A stretch of DNA of 64,000 nt from Flavobacteriaceae bacterium (lineage in GTDB: Bacteria; Bacteroidota; Bacteroidia; Flavobacteriales; Flavobacteriaceae): assembly GCA_028281065.1 (NCBI GenBank), contig JANQKN010000160.1, positions 1-64,000 of the forward strand, written 5' to 3'. Shown here one piece after another: positions 35,691 to 44,709 of this stretch. Position 1 is the stretch's first letter. Every line of letters begins with the position of its first letter. The notes under the pieces were generated by a model, which worked only from the letters and a program-made list of their open reading frames with translations, searched no databases and was not told the DNA's origin. Both the position numbers and the translations under genes were made by a program.

Positions 35691-37136
35691 ATTCACAAAC
35701 AACCCTGGAATTATAAAATAGGTAAGGGCTATAAGCAGGGCTATGGAAATAATATTGAGGACTACACCGACTCGAGCCATTTGATGCACCTTTATATGCC
35801 CACTAGCAAATACGATAGCATTGGGTGGGGTTGCCATAGGAAGCATAAAAGCACAGCTCGAAGCCAAGGTTACGGGAATTACCATTTGCAGTATGGGGGT
35901 GTCCAGCCCTAAGGCAATTCCTACGACCAAAGGCACCAGGATGGTAACCAAAGCCACATTGCTCATGAGTTCGGTCATAAACAGCATAAGGGCAATGAGA
36001 ACGGCCGTGACTATAAGAATGCTCCAATGGCCTTTAGAGGAAATATAATCGCCAATTAAGTCTATAAAACCTGCTTGGGTAAGTCCCGATGCCAAAGCCA
36101 ACCCGCCGCCAAAAAGCACCAAAATGCCCCAAGGCAATTTCTGCGTGTCCTCCCATTGCAGGGGGAATTTCCCTTCTTTAAAGTTGAGTGGGATTACAAA
36201 CATGGCCACCGCAGCGATCATACTTATGGTGGTGTCGGTTAATTTTAGGTTGGGGAACCATTGATTGAGGCTTCCCCTAAGCATCCAAGCTACAGCTGTA
36301 AGTACGAAAATAACCAATACCACTTTTTCGTCTTTGGAAATAGGGCCCAGTTTTTTCAGTTCTTCAGAAATGATATCCCCCGAGGATTGAATCTTGCCTA
36401 ATCTGTTTGGGAAAAACAGATAGACGATACAGGCATAGGCAATAAGTAATAGTACAGCCGAAAAGGGAACCCCCATTTTCATCCATTGAAAAAACCCAAT
36501 GTCTATTTGGTATTCTTCATTCAAAAAAGCAAGCATAACGCTATTGGGTGGGGTGCCGATAAGAGTCGCCATTCCACCAATGTTGGCAGCAAAAGCAATT
36601 CCCAGCATGATGGCAAGGGAAAAATTTTGATCGTTTTTGGTGAACCCATCCTTGTCATTCATCAGCAATGCAATAACCGATACCGCAATGGGCAACATGA
36701 CCACTGTACTGGCGGTGTTGGATATCCACATACTCATTAGGGCAGTGGCCAGCATGAACCCGAATATGATCCCATTAGCCTTTACCCCTGTAATTTTAAG
36801 TATGGACAGGGCAATGCGTTTGTGTAGTTGTACCTTTTCCAAAGCCAACGCAATGACGAACCCTCCAAAGAAAAGATATACTATGGGGTTGGCGTAGTTG
36901 CCCGCGACGGATTTAATGTCCATAATACCCACCAGAGGAAACAAGGCTAAGGGAAGTAAAGCTGTAACCGAAATGGAGACGGCTTCGCTTATCCACCATA
37001 CAATCATCCAGACAGCTACGGCAAGCACAATGTCTATTTCTGGGGAAATTAAAGTTTTTGGGAAAAAATAGAGGGCAAGGAATAATAGAGGACCCGCCAA
37101 AAAAGCTATTTGCTTTTGTAAAGGAAAAGATTTCAT
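35688..37136 (-). CDS. SLC13-family anion:sodium symporter
   Basis: 482 residues from the ATG at 37136 (a TTG three codons earlier is in frame). It has 11-12 transmembrane helices and the two SLC13 hairpin signatures: NIGGMATLIGTPPNSVMLAF in the first half and FMLPMATPPNAIVFASGHIK near the end. It probably imports dicarboxylates, sulfate or phosphate with Na+; substrate not readable. Single gene between the DUF5916 protein and the lipocalin-like lipoprotein. Confidence 0.93.
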   Translation of the reverse strand: MKSFPLQKQIAFLAGPLLFLALYFFPKTLISPEIDIVLAVAVWMIVWWISEAVSISVTALLPLALFPLVGIMDIKSVAGNYANPIVYLFFGGFVIALALEKVQLHKRIALSILKITGVKANGIIFGFMLATALMSMWISNTASTVVMLPIAVSVIALLMNDKDGFTKNDQNFSLAIMLGIAFAANIGGMATLIGTPPNSVMLAFLNEEYQIDIGFFQWMKMGVPFSAVLLLIAYACIVYLFFPNRLGKIQSSGDIISEELKKLGPISKDEKVVLVIFVLTAVAWMLRGSLNQWFPNLKLTDTTISMIAAVAMFVIPLNFKEGKFPLQWEDTQKLPWGILVLFGGGLALASGLTQAGFIDLIGDYISSKGHWSILIVTAVLIALMLFMTELMSNVALVTILVPLVVGIALGLDTPILQMVIPVTLASSCAFMLPMATPPNAIVFASGHIKVHQMARVGVVLNIISIALLIALTYFIIPGLFVN

Positions 37137-37283
37137 TGGGCTCAAGATAGATATTCTTTACCAACAGGGCAAGATTCAAATATCATCAGTATGTTTCATA
37201 ATCTTTGGCAGAAATAGGATAAACCCTGTTTTTCGGTTAAAATAATTGTGCTTTCTTTGCGCCCTAAATCAAAATTTCGACAA

Positions 37284-37751
37284 ATGAAAAAATTATTGAG
37301 CCTTTTGGCAATCGCTCTTATTCTAGGGGCATGTTCTAATGACGATGACGGCGGTGGTGATAACACTGCAACCCTTGTTGGTTCGTGGACATTGACAAGT
37401 TATTTATTGGACCAACCGGTAGATGTAAATTTAGATGGGACAGCTTCTAACGACTTTTTGGAAGAATTACCATGTTACACCTCTACAGCGACTTTCTCCA
37501 GTGACGGATCGTTCTCTTCATCTACCAGTGAGATCGATGTGGAAATAGATATCATCAACGGAACCACGGAAGTGATTTGTATCGATCCTGTTTCCTTAAC
37601 TGGAACTTGGGAGTTAAATGGAGATCAGTTGTCTATCACTGCTGAAGGGGAAACCGATACCCAACAAGTGGATTTGAATGGTAACACATTGACTTTCTCG
37701 GTTACAGATCCAGATTTTGGATCGGCCACTTGGGTATGGACCCGCAATTAA
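37284..37751 (+). CDS. Lipocalin-like lipoprotein
   Basis: 155 residues from the ATG at 37284 (MKKLLSLLAIALILGACSND, lipobox Cys17, then an Asp/Gly-rich tether). The body has the lipocalin-like pattern common in Bacteroidota: LVGSWTLTSYLL, YTSTATFSSDGSFSSST, GTWELNGDQLSI and NTLTFSVTDPD. Exported and lipidated; ligand unknown. A longer frame from 37248 is unlikely because it would displace the signal peptide. Confidence 0.85.
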   Translation: MKKLLSLLAIALILGACSNDDDGGGDNTATLVGSWTLTSYLLDQPVDVNLDGTASNDFLEELPCYTSTATFSSDGSFSSSTSEIDVEIDIINGTTEVICIDPVSLTGTWELNGDQLSITAEGETDTQQVDLNGNTLTFSVTDPDFGSATWVWTRN

Positions 37752-37833
37752 GATAAAATTCATTAATGCAGACTACCTTTCGTTTTATTATTGGCGGTTT
37801 TGTCCTTTCTTTGAATCAATCATTGTAAAACGC

Positions 37834-37854
37834 TCGGTTTTAAGCTAAAACCGA
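37834..37854. repeat. Perfect inverted repeat, 9-base arms
   Basis: TCGGTTTTA (37834-37842) and TAAAACCGA (37846-37854) around a 3-base loop, 83 bases past the lipocalin stop. It lacks a following T-run; it could be a 3' stabilising hairpin or a weak terminator. Confidence 0.5.
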
Positions 37855-37952
37855 TAATAGGGAAAGTAAGTTTTATATGATAACAATACCCGATTTTGGG
37901 AATACCCAAATAGGGAATCCTAAAATTAGTGGTAGGTTGTATTACTAAGTGA

Positions 37953-37986
37953 AAGGCCGGAAGCAATTTGCTTTCGGCTTTTTTTG
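37953..37986 (+). terminator. Terminator just upstream of the KAP gene
   Basis: GCCGGAAGC (37956-37964) and GCTTTCGGC (37970-37978) followed by seven T. It ends 27 bases before the KAP ATG, so KAP must have its own start of transcription very close by or be read through. Confidence 0.8.
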
Positions 37987-38012
37987 TATAATTTTATTAC
38001 AAAGAGAGTTCT

Positions 38013-39506
38013 ATGTCTAAATTATTGCCCAACCTTCCTATTGAAAATCTTACTGAAGAAAATGATTACTTGGGAATCATTGAAAAGGCAGATTTAATAA
38101 AAACCTTTCTCGAAAGTAATACTGCAGAATTTGAACAGATTAAGATGTTTGCACTTTATGGGGAATGGGGAAGTGGTAAGAGTACATTAATGAAGTATTT
38201 AGAGAAAGAATTAAAGGGGACTTTCAACACATTCTTTTTTGAGGCTTGGGAATTTGAAGCTGATAGAAATTTGTCGGCTTCATTACTGGAATATTTAATT
38301 AGTGATTCTAAGGGTGAGATTAGTAAAGCTTTCGAGAAACTCAAGAATACCACTGCGAAGTTATTCGAGGGACTTGCTAAAGCAACTACTATAAAAGCCC
38401 CCATTTTTAATTTTAGTGGTAAAGAGTTTGTGACTACAATGGAGAAGGAGGATGAGAGGTCGTTTTTGCAATTGAAGAATGATTTTAAGAAAGAATTTAT
38501 TGGTTGGGAAAGGGAAATTATAAAAAGGAAATCTACGAAGTATAATATTGTTTTTATAGATGATCTGGATCGATGTGAACCTGAAAATGTGTTGAATCTT
38601 CTTTCAGCATTAAAGCTGTTTTTTACATATGGAAAAAAGACAATTTTCTTTTGTGGGATTGATAAGAAAGCTGTCAAGGAAGCTGTTAAGACAAAGTATG
38701 GTGATGTTGTGAAGGCAAATGAATATATAGAAAAGATATTCGATATTTCTTACACAATGCCAGAACACGAAGATCTTACTAAGCTTATTGCTATTTATTT
38801 TGATGATGGGTTGACCAAGGAAATTAACAGTGTTAAGTACAATGTAAATAAAACAATAGAGATCTTCTTTGTTTCTATTAATTTGACTAATCCCAGGAGG
38901 GTTAAAAAAGTATTGAATAAGTTTTTGATGTTAAGGGTGTTTAGGGAAAATTTAGATCCTAGTCAAAAAGAATCTTTTCCCAATATAGCAGAAGGAGAAA
39001 GTGGCGGATTGCTTGAAATCATTATTACACTTTATGCTATTGCTATTCATGAATTTAGTCCTGAGATTGTAGGAAAGCTGAACGATTTTGAAAATAAATC
39101 TAAGAATTATATGTCAGCAATTTATAATGTTGCTGGCAAGGACAGAACTAATGATAGTACCGTTAATACAGATAGGGCATTTTTAAGTGATTGGATGGTA
39201 AGAATTCGTAAAAATGAAACACTTCAAGAATTTAGAAATAAAATACATCGTGTATCATCAGCTCAATACAAAATGAATCATAAGAACTTAGTTAAACTTT
39301 TTTTTGCTCCATACTTTGTTGATGAGTTTACTTATCAATCTTTATCGAGTATGGATAACTTTAAAAAAGGTTTTAGAGCAAAAAACAAGAGTATTGATTA
39401 TTATTTTCTCGAATTTTTAATCAATAATGAATACTTGTTCGAAGAGGCTACTTATTCAGATTTTAAAATTGGTGATTTACGAAAGATGATGAAAAAATTT
39501 CTTTAA
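38013..39506 (+). CDS. KAP-family P-loop NTPase
   Basis: 497 residues. Walker A is GEWGSGKST (residues 50-58), followed by FFFEAWEFEADRNLSASLLE, typical of KAP proteins; Walker B is IVFIDDLDRCEP (179-190), and the sensor region NPRRVKKVLNKF lies near residue 300. No transmembrane pair is evident between Walker A and B, unlike PifA or Kidins220, so this is a soluble member. The C-terminal 170 residues have no recognised domain. The gene is clearly more AT-rich than its neighbours and rich in AAT, AAA and TTT codons, suggesting transfer. It stands alone and overlaps polA tail to tail by 3 bases. KAP proteins include phage-exclusion factors; a defence role here is inference. Confidence 0.9.
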   Translation: MSKLLPNLPIENLTEENDYLGIIEKADLIKTFLESNTAEFEQIKMFALYGEWGSGKSTLMKYLEKELKGTFNTFFFEAWEFEADRNLSASLLEYLISDSKGEISKAFEKLKNTTAKLFEGLAKATTIKAPIFNFSGKEFVTTMEKEDERSFLQLKNDFKKEFIGWEREIIKRKSTKYNIVFIDDLDRCEPENVLNLLSALKLFFTYGKKTIFFCGIDKKAVKEAVKTKYGDVVKANEYIEKIFDISYTMPEHEDLTKLIAIYFDDGLTKEINSVKYNVNKTIEIFFVSINLTNPRRVKKVLNKFLMLRVFRENLDPSQKESFPNIAEGESGGLLEIIITLYAIAIHEFSPEIVGKLNDFENKSKNYMSAIYNVAGKDRTNDSTVNTDRAFLSDWMVRIRKNETLQEFRNKIHRVSSAQYKMNHKNLVKLFFAPYFVDEFTYQSLSSMDNFKKGFRAKNKSIDYYFLEFLINNEYLFEEATYSDFKIGDLRKMMKKFL

Positions 39507-42343
39507 TGCGCCTCCAACCAATTTTCGCCCAGTCCCATCTCCACATCCAAAGGAACACTCATCTTGTAAGCGTTTTCCATTTCTTCCTTGATCATTTGCT
39601 GAAGGTCTTCCAATTCAGGTTTGTACGCATCGAACACCAATTCGTCATGTACTTGCAACAACATCTTACTCTTAAAATTCCCTTCAGAAAGCTTCTTGTG
39701 AATATTGATCATCGCAATTTTAATGATGTCGGCAGCGCTTCCCTGTATGGGCGCATTTACTGCGTTTCGTTCGGCAGCACCCCGTACAACTGCATTTCGG
39801 GAATTGATGTCTTTTAAATAGCGTCGTCTTCCCAAAACGGTTTGTACATAACCGTTGTCACGGGCAAAATCCACCTGCTCGCTTATATAACTGCGAAGCT
39901 TGGGATAGGTTTTGTAGTATGTTTCTATGAGTTCCTTAGCTTCCGTACGGGAAAGATCGGTTTGGTTACTCAACCCAAAAGCAGATACCCCGTAAATGAT
40001 ACCAAAATTCACTGTTTTGGCATTGCTCCGCTGCTCGCGGGTTACTTCATCGATAGGGACATTGAATACCTTGGCTGCAGTGGACGCGTGAATGTCCTCC
40101 CCGTTCTGGAACGCCTTGATCATGGTTTCCTCTTCACTTAAAGCTGCAATGATGCGTAGTTCTATCTGACTGTAATCCGCTGCTAAAAGAATATAATCCT
40201 CATCCTTGGGTACAAAAGCTTTTCGCACCTGTCGTCCGCGTTCGGTTCGGATAGGGATGTTCTGTAAATTAGGGTTGTTACTACTTAATCGTCCTGTAGC
40301 TGCTACAGTCTGCATATAGTCGGTATGTACCCTATGGGTGCTTTCTTCTACCTGTTCGGGTAGGGCATCTACATAGGTGGATTTAAGCTTGGTCAATCCG
40401 CGGTAAGCCAACACATCGGCAATGATTTTGTGATCCTTGGCAAGATAGGAAAGCACATCCTCTGCAGTGGAGTATTGCCCTGTTTTGGTCTTTTTGGGTT
40501 TGTCTACCAATTTCATTTTACCAAAAAGGATTTCCCCCAATTGTCTGGGAGAGGCAATGTTGAATTGCTCCCCAGCCAATTCGTAAATATCGGCCTCCAG
40601 CTTTTGGATATCGCTATCCAATTCGGTGGAAAGTTTTTCCAAAAATCCTTTGTCCAGGTTGATTCCTTCTAATTCCATATCGGCCAAGACCCTAAGCAAG
40701 GGAACTTCGATCTCGTCGAATAGTTTTTGGGTATTGGCTTCGCTTAGTTCTTTTTCGAAATGTTCTTTTAATTGAAGGGTAATGTCCGCATCTTCTACGG
40801 CGTATTCCGTTTGTCTGTCTATGGGCACTTGCCGCATGGACAATTGATTCTTTCCTTTTTTCCCAATGAGTTCGGTAATGGAAATAGGCGTGTAGTTGAG
40901 GTAGGTTTCTGCCAACACATCCATATTATGACGCATGTCGGGGTTTATGAGATAGTGCGCTAACATGGTGTCGAACAACTTCCCTTTAACGGTAATGCCA
41001 TATTTGGACATTACTTTGATGTCGTACTTTAAGTTTTGGCCAATTTTTTCGATGTCTTCGCTTTCAAAGAATGGACGCAATAGCTCTACTACTTCCTGGG
41101 CGGCTTCCCTTTCTTCGGGGACAGGAATGTAGAATCCTTTTCCGGCTTCCCATGAAAAAGCAATCCCAACCAACTCGGCCGTAATGGGATTGATACCTGT
41201 GGTTTCCGTATCGAAACAAACGGAGGTCTGTCTCATTAATTGATCCATGAACAGTTTAGTCCCCAAACCAGGCTGTATGGTTTGGTAAAAATGTGCGATG
41301 TCGCTATGGGTATTTCTGGAGCTGTATACTTGGCTTTCTTCGGTAGCTTCGCCATCGCCACCAAATAGGGAGAATTGTCCAGCTCCTGCGGCTGTTTTTT
41401 TGGTTTCTTTTTTTGGTGCCTCGGCTTTGGGAGTGCTGCTTGGTGTAGCAGGCTGGGTTTCAGGAGCAAAGGTCTTCATGAAGTTTTCGGTGAGCCTTCG
41501 GAACTCCAATTCTTCAAAAACCTCGGTAACCCCTTTTATATCGGGATCGCACATTTCGAAGTCTTTTTCATCGAACTCTACGGGAACATCCAGCATGATG
41601 CGGGCCAATTCTTTGGAAAGCAACCCTAGTTCTTTGTTGGCCTCTACCTTCTCCTTCATCTTACCTTTCAACTGATCGGTATTTTCCAATAATCCTTCCA
41701 TAGAACCGAATTGAGCCAAGAATTTTTTGGCAGTTTTTTCACCTACACCAGGGAGTCCGGGAATGTTATCGGCACTGTCTCCCATCATACCCAGGAAATC
41801 GATCACCTGTAAAGGGTTTTTTACCTCAAACTTTGCTTGTACTTCGGGAATACCCCAAGTTTCATAACCTCCTCCAAAAACGGGACGGTACATGAAAATA
41901 TTTTCGGAAACCAACTGGGCAAAATCCTTGTCTGGGGTTACCATAAAGGTTTGGTATCCTTGTTTTTCGGCTTTTTTGGATAGGGTTCCAATAATATCGT
42001 CTGCCTCATACCCTTCTTTTACCATGATGGGAATGTTCATGGCATTCAGTATTTTTTCGATGTATGGAACAGCTATTTTAATGGCTTCAGGTGTTTCGTC
42101 CCTGTTCGCCTTGTATTCGGGGAACATTTCGTTTCGTGCCACACTGCCTCCTTTATCGAAGCACACTGCCAAATGATCAGGTCGTTCCCGTTTTATAACA
42201 TCCAGCAGGGAATTCATAAAGCCTAGAATGGCTGAGGTATCTGTCCCCTTGGAATTGATCCTCGGGTTTTTTATAAAGGCATAGTAACCACGGAAAATGA
42301 GCGCGTAGGCATCAACTAAAAAGAGTCTTTTTTGGTCGGACAT
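39503..42343 (-). CDS. polA: DNA polymerase I
   Basis: 946 residues with all three domains. The 5' nuclease domain (1-290) contains FLVDAYALIFRGYYAF, VTPDKDFAQLV and GDSADNIPGLPGVGEKTA. A Pro/Lys-rich linker (about 300-335) precedes a 3'-5' exonuclease that looks intact (CFDTETTGINPITAELVGIA, GQNLKYDIKVM). The polymerase domain has LLAADYSQIELRIIA, RSNAKTVNFGIIYG and LLQVHDELVFDA. It does repair and Okazaki-fragment processing. Transcribed alone from upstream of 42343. Confidence 0.98.
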   Translation of the reverse strand: MSDQKRLFLVDAYALIFRGYYAFIKNPRINSKGTDTSAILGFMNSLLDVIKRERPDHLAVCFDKGGSVARNEMFPEYKANRDETPEAIKIAVPYIEKILNAMNIPIMVKEGYEADDIIGTLSKKAEKQGYQTFMVTPDKDFAQLVSENIFMYRPVFGGGYETWGIPEVQAKFEVKNPLQVIDFLGMMGDSADNIPGLPGVGEKTAKKFLAQFGSMEGLLENTDQLKGKMKEKVEANKELGLLSKELARIMLDVPVEFDEKDFEMCDPDIKGVTEVFEELEFRRLTENFMKTFAPETQPATPSSTPKAEAPKKETKKTAAGAGQFSLFGGDGEATEESQVYSSRNTHSDIAHFYQTIQPGLGTKLFMDQLMRQTSVCFDTETTGINPITAELVGIAFSWEAGKGFYIPVPEEREAAQEVVELLRPFFESEDIEKIGQNLKYDIKVMSKYGITVKGKLFDTMLAHYLINPDMRHNMDVLAETYLNYTPISITELIGKKGKNQLSMRQVPIDRQTEYAVEDADITLQLKEHFEKELSEANTQKLFDEIEVPLLRVLADMELEGINLDKGFLEKLSTELDSDIQKLEADIYELAGEQFNIASPRQLGEILFGKMKLVDKPKKTKTGQYSTAEDVLSYLAKDHKIIADVLAYRGLTKLKSTYVDALPEQVEESTHRVHTDYMQTVAATGRLSSNNPNLQNIPIRTERGRQVRKAFVPKDEDYILLAADYSQIELRIIAALSEEETMIKAFQNGEDIHASTAAKVFNVPIDEVTREQRSNAKTVNFGIIYGVSAFGLSNQTDLSRTEAKELIETYYKTYPKLRSYISEQVDFARDNGYVQTVLGRRRYLKDINSRNAVVRGAAERNAVNAPIQGSAADIIKIAMINIHKKLSEGNFKSKMLLQVHDELVFDAYKPELEDLQQMIKEEMENAYKMSVPLDVEMGLGENWLEAH

Positions 42344-42439
42344 AGTCGTTTCTATTGTAAAGTCTAAAACTACAAAACTTCCTTGGGGCGTAGAAATTTA
42401 TTGAAGGGCAATTCCAAATTTTTCGAAGGCCCAACAAGG

Positions 42440-42898
42440 CTATTGCTCATAACGAAGGGCGCGGATTAGGAGTACTAAAAACAAGAGGATTCCAAAGCTG
42501 TAAGCCATTGCTTTTATAAGGGTCTTTTTGGAAAACCTCCTTTTTTTCAGGGTATGGTCGGTCTCTGAGATTCTCATTATGTATCCCAATTTATTGATGG
42601 TTTCTATGGTAACCCCTTCTATATGGTGTATTGTTAAAAATTTCCGGAGGTCCGATGCTGCCTTCGAAATGGAATCTTCGGTGACCACTGTATTCTTCCA
42701 AACAAACTGCATGAGTTCTTCACGGGTTGACACATCGTTTTTGTTTGCCAATAGGAAGTAGAAAAAATCCTTGAGCCGTGGCTCCATAAAAACTTCCTGC
42801 CCATCTTGCATAACGATGCTACCCTTTTTGGGGTAAAAGGTGTAGGTTAGGAACTCAAGGGGCGTACTTGCTAGATTTTTCAGATTAGTTTCAGTCAT
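42440..42898 (-). CDS. Membrane-anchored winged-helix regulator (CadC/ToxR-like) without a sensor domain
   Basis: 152 residues. An OmpR-type winged helix fills about 15-110 (FMEPRLKDFFYFLLANKNDV, STREELMQFVWKNTVVTEDS, SISKAASDLRKFL, INKLGYIMRI). A basic stretch (KKRRFSKK) follows, then one transmembrane helix (127-146) and only six residues outside. CadC and ToxR have large periplasmic sensors; here there is none, so signal input must come through the helix or a partner. Divergent from the DoxX gene 66 bases away, its likely target. Confidence 0.85.
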   Translation of the reverse strand: MTETNLKNLASTPLEFLTYTFYPKKGSIVMQDGQEVFMEPRLKDFFYFLLANKNDVSTREELMQFVWKNTVVTEDSISKAASDLRKFLTIHHIEGVTIETINKLGYIMRISETDHTLKKRRFSKKTLIKAMAYSFGILLFLVLLIRALRYEQ

Positions 42899-42964
42899 TT
42901 TTCCATTGTTTTTCCAAGGGTTTCATTCCTTTTTTTGGAGTTTGGACCTATTAAAAACAAGATA

Positions 42965-43342
42965 ATGAAAAAAGGACAAAAAATAATTAGTTGGATACTA
43001 CGTGTTTTACTTTCGTTGGGTTTTCTCTTGGCCAGTTCGGGAAAGCTTACAGGGAATGAAGCCGTGATAGGGATGTTCGAAAATTGGGGATTTCCCACTG
43101 GGTTTTCTGTAATTATAGGTGTGCTGGAATTGTTTTTGGCTATTCTTTTGCTTATTCCCAAAACATTGAAGATAGCCTTGTTGGGTTTGGCAATTATCAT
43201 GGTAGGGGCCGTGGTAACACATCTTATAAATGATCCTGTGGGTGAGGTAATACGGCCTTTGTTGTTTTTGGTACTCCTAGGGGTTGTTTATTATCTAAAT
43301 TTTAGGAATAAAAACCCAAGGGTGTTAGAGCAAGAAATATAA
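42965..43342 (+). CDS. DoxX-family four-helix membrane protein
   Basis: 125 residues from the ATG at 42965; the frame could extend 10 codons upstream. Helix 1 (WILRVLLSLGFLLASSGKL) carries the family's SGKLTG motif; three more helices follow (FSVIIGVLELFLAILLLI, IALLGLAIIMVGAVVTHL, IRPLLFLVLLGVVYYL). DoxX proteins are small quinone- or redox-linked membrane proteins of uncertain function. Confidence 0.88.
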   Translation: MKKGQKIISWILRVLLSLGFLLASSGKLTGNEAVIGMFENWGFPTGFSVIIGVLELFLAILLLIPKTLKIALLGLAIIMVGAVVTHLINDPVGEVIRPLLFLVLLGVVYYLNFRNKNPRVLEQEI

Positions 43343-43356
43343 GGGTTGCTTCCATC

Positions 43357-43384
43357 AAAAAAACCGCTTCTAAAGCGGTTTTCT
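43357..43384. terminator. Bidirectional terminator between the DoxX and T9SS NHL genes
   Basis: AACCGCTT (43362-43369) and AAGCGGTT (43373-43380), a 3-base loop, with A-run and T-run on either side, between two convergent genes. Confidence 0.8.
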
Positions 43385-43410
43385 CGTTTTGTTATGTATG
43401 TCCTATATGA

Positions 43411-44592
43411 CTATTCTTTTATGAATTTACCATTAAATAATTGTGTTGAACCATTGTTTACGGTATAAAAGTAGTTCCCCGAGGCGTATTTGGAAACATC
43501 GATGGTTTGTTTTAAAGTTTCATTGGGTAGGGTGCCTACTTTTTTCATTTCAAGTAAGTTGCCCAGTAGGTCATAAACATTAATGGTTAGATTGGTATAG
43601 AGGGTAGGCATGCGGGCTTCTAGGGTAATATGGTTGTTGGCTGGATTGGGGTATGCTTTGTGACCATAAGATACAATGGTATTTTCGCCTACTGCTAAAG
43701 TTACATTGGTTATTAATCGTATAATTTGGGGGTTTATGATGGGACCATCCAGCGGTACGGCACAATTTATATAAATAGAATCGCCAGTTTGTGATACAGC
43801 AACTCCATTAGGGGTAGAAAAGGTGGCTGAGCCCCCATCGCCATCATCATTTCCACGGACACCGGTTCCTGCAAGAACATCCATCACCAAAGTATCTATG
43901 TTCAAGTAGAATATTTGTTGTCCGGAATAACTAGCAATGTAAAGGTTTCTGGTGTTGATGTCGTAATCTAAATGACCATTGCCAAGGACAGTGTTTCCTA
44001 TTTCAGAAAGGGTTCCATCGGGCGTTATCTTTACAATTTTATTGTTGGAAAAATTGGACACATATAAGTTGTCGTTTTCATCTACTGTAATACCGTTTGG
44101 GCATGCAAATAAAGGGCCCGAGGCAAATACTGTGGAGGTGCCGGATGGGGTTACTTTTTGAATTGTATTACTGCCACAATTACATACATAGAAATTGTCT
44201 TGACTATCGAAAACAATCCCCACGGGAGAGGAAATCCCATCGGATGTAACAAAGGTTCTTACACCATTTACAATTTTATAAATAGCATTATCTCGGATGT
44301 CCGATTGGTGTAAAACACCATTACTGTCGAAATCGTTGCCAGAAGCACCGACAAAGTCTGTGGCATATTGTGTAAGATTTAAATCGGTATCGAGTTTAAG
44401 CACGTGGTTGGGCATGCCATCTGTATCGGGACCCCCCAACATGTCTCCAAAATCGCCAATATAAAGGTTGCCATCTTCATCCAATGACAATCCACCACTT
44501 CCTTTAAATTCATTAGTAATTGTGGTTACGTTTACTTGTGCAAAAAGGGCAGTACTTAGTAAGCAAAGAGTAATAAAGTATAGTTTTTTCAT
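43411..44592 (-). CDS. Secreted NHL-repeat/SMP-30-like beta-propeller with T9SS sorting domain
   Basis: 393 residues. A signal peptide (MKKLYFITLCLLSTALFAQ) is followed by NHL-type propeller blades (LSLDEDGNLYIGDFGD, VGIVFDSQDNFYVCNCGSNT, NGITVDENDNLYVSNFSNNK, GVAVSQTGDSIYI). The C-terminal type A sorting domain starts near 315 (YPNPANNHITLEA, INVYDLLGNLL) and ends KFIKE. It is exported through the type IX system and anchored or released at the cell surface. Ligand or substrate unknown. Confidence 0.9.
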   Translation of the reverse strand: MKKLYFITLCLLSTALFAQVNVTTITNEFKGSGGLSLDEDGNLYIGDFGDMLGGPDTDGMPNHVLKLDTDLNLTQYATDFVGASGNDFDSNGVLHQSDIRDNAIYKIVNGVRTFVTSDGISSPVGIVFDSQDNFYVCNCGSNTIQKVTPSGTSTVFASGPLFACPNGITVDENDNLYVSNFSNNKIVKITPDGTLSEIGNTVLGNGHLDYDINTRNLYIASYSGQQIFYLNIDTLVMDVLAGTGVRGNDDGDGGSATFSTPNGVAVSQTGDSIYINCAVPLDGPIINPQIIRLITNVTLAVGENTIVSYGHKAYPNPANNHITLEARMPTLYTNLTINVYDLLGNLLEMKKVGTLPNETLKQTIDVSKYASGNYFYTVNNGSTQLFNGKFIKE

Positions 44593-44709
44593 AGTGATAT
44601 AATTTTATACCACGAAGAAAATTTATTGAGGGGTACAGGTTGTTATTCCTTATATAGGTTTACAAAGGAAAAAAGGAAGGTTCTGTCGGCAGATGGAGTT
44701 GATAGGCTG

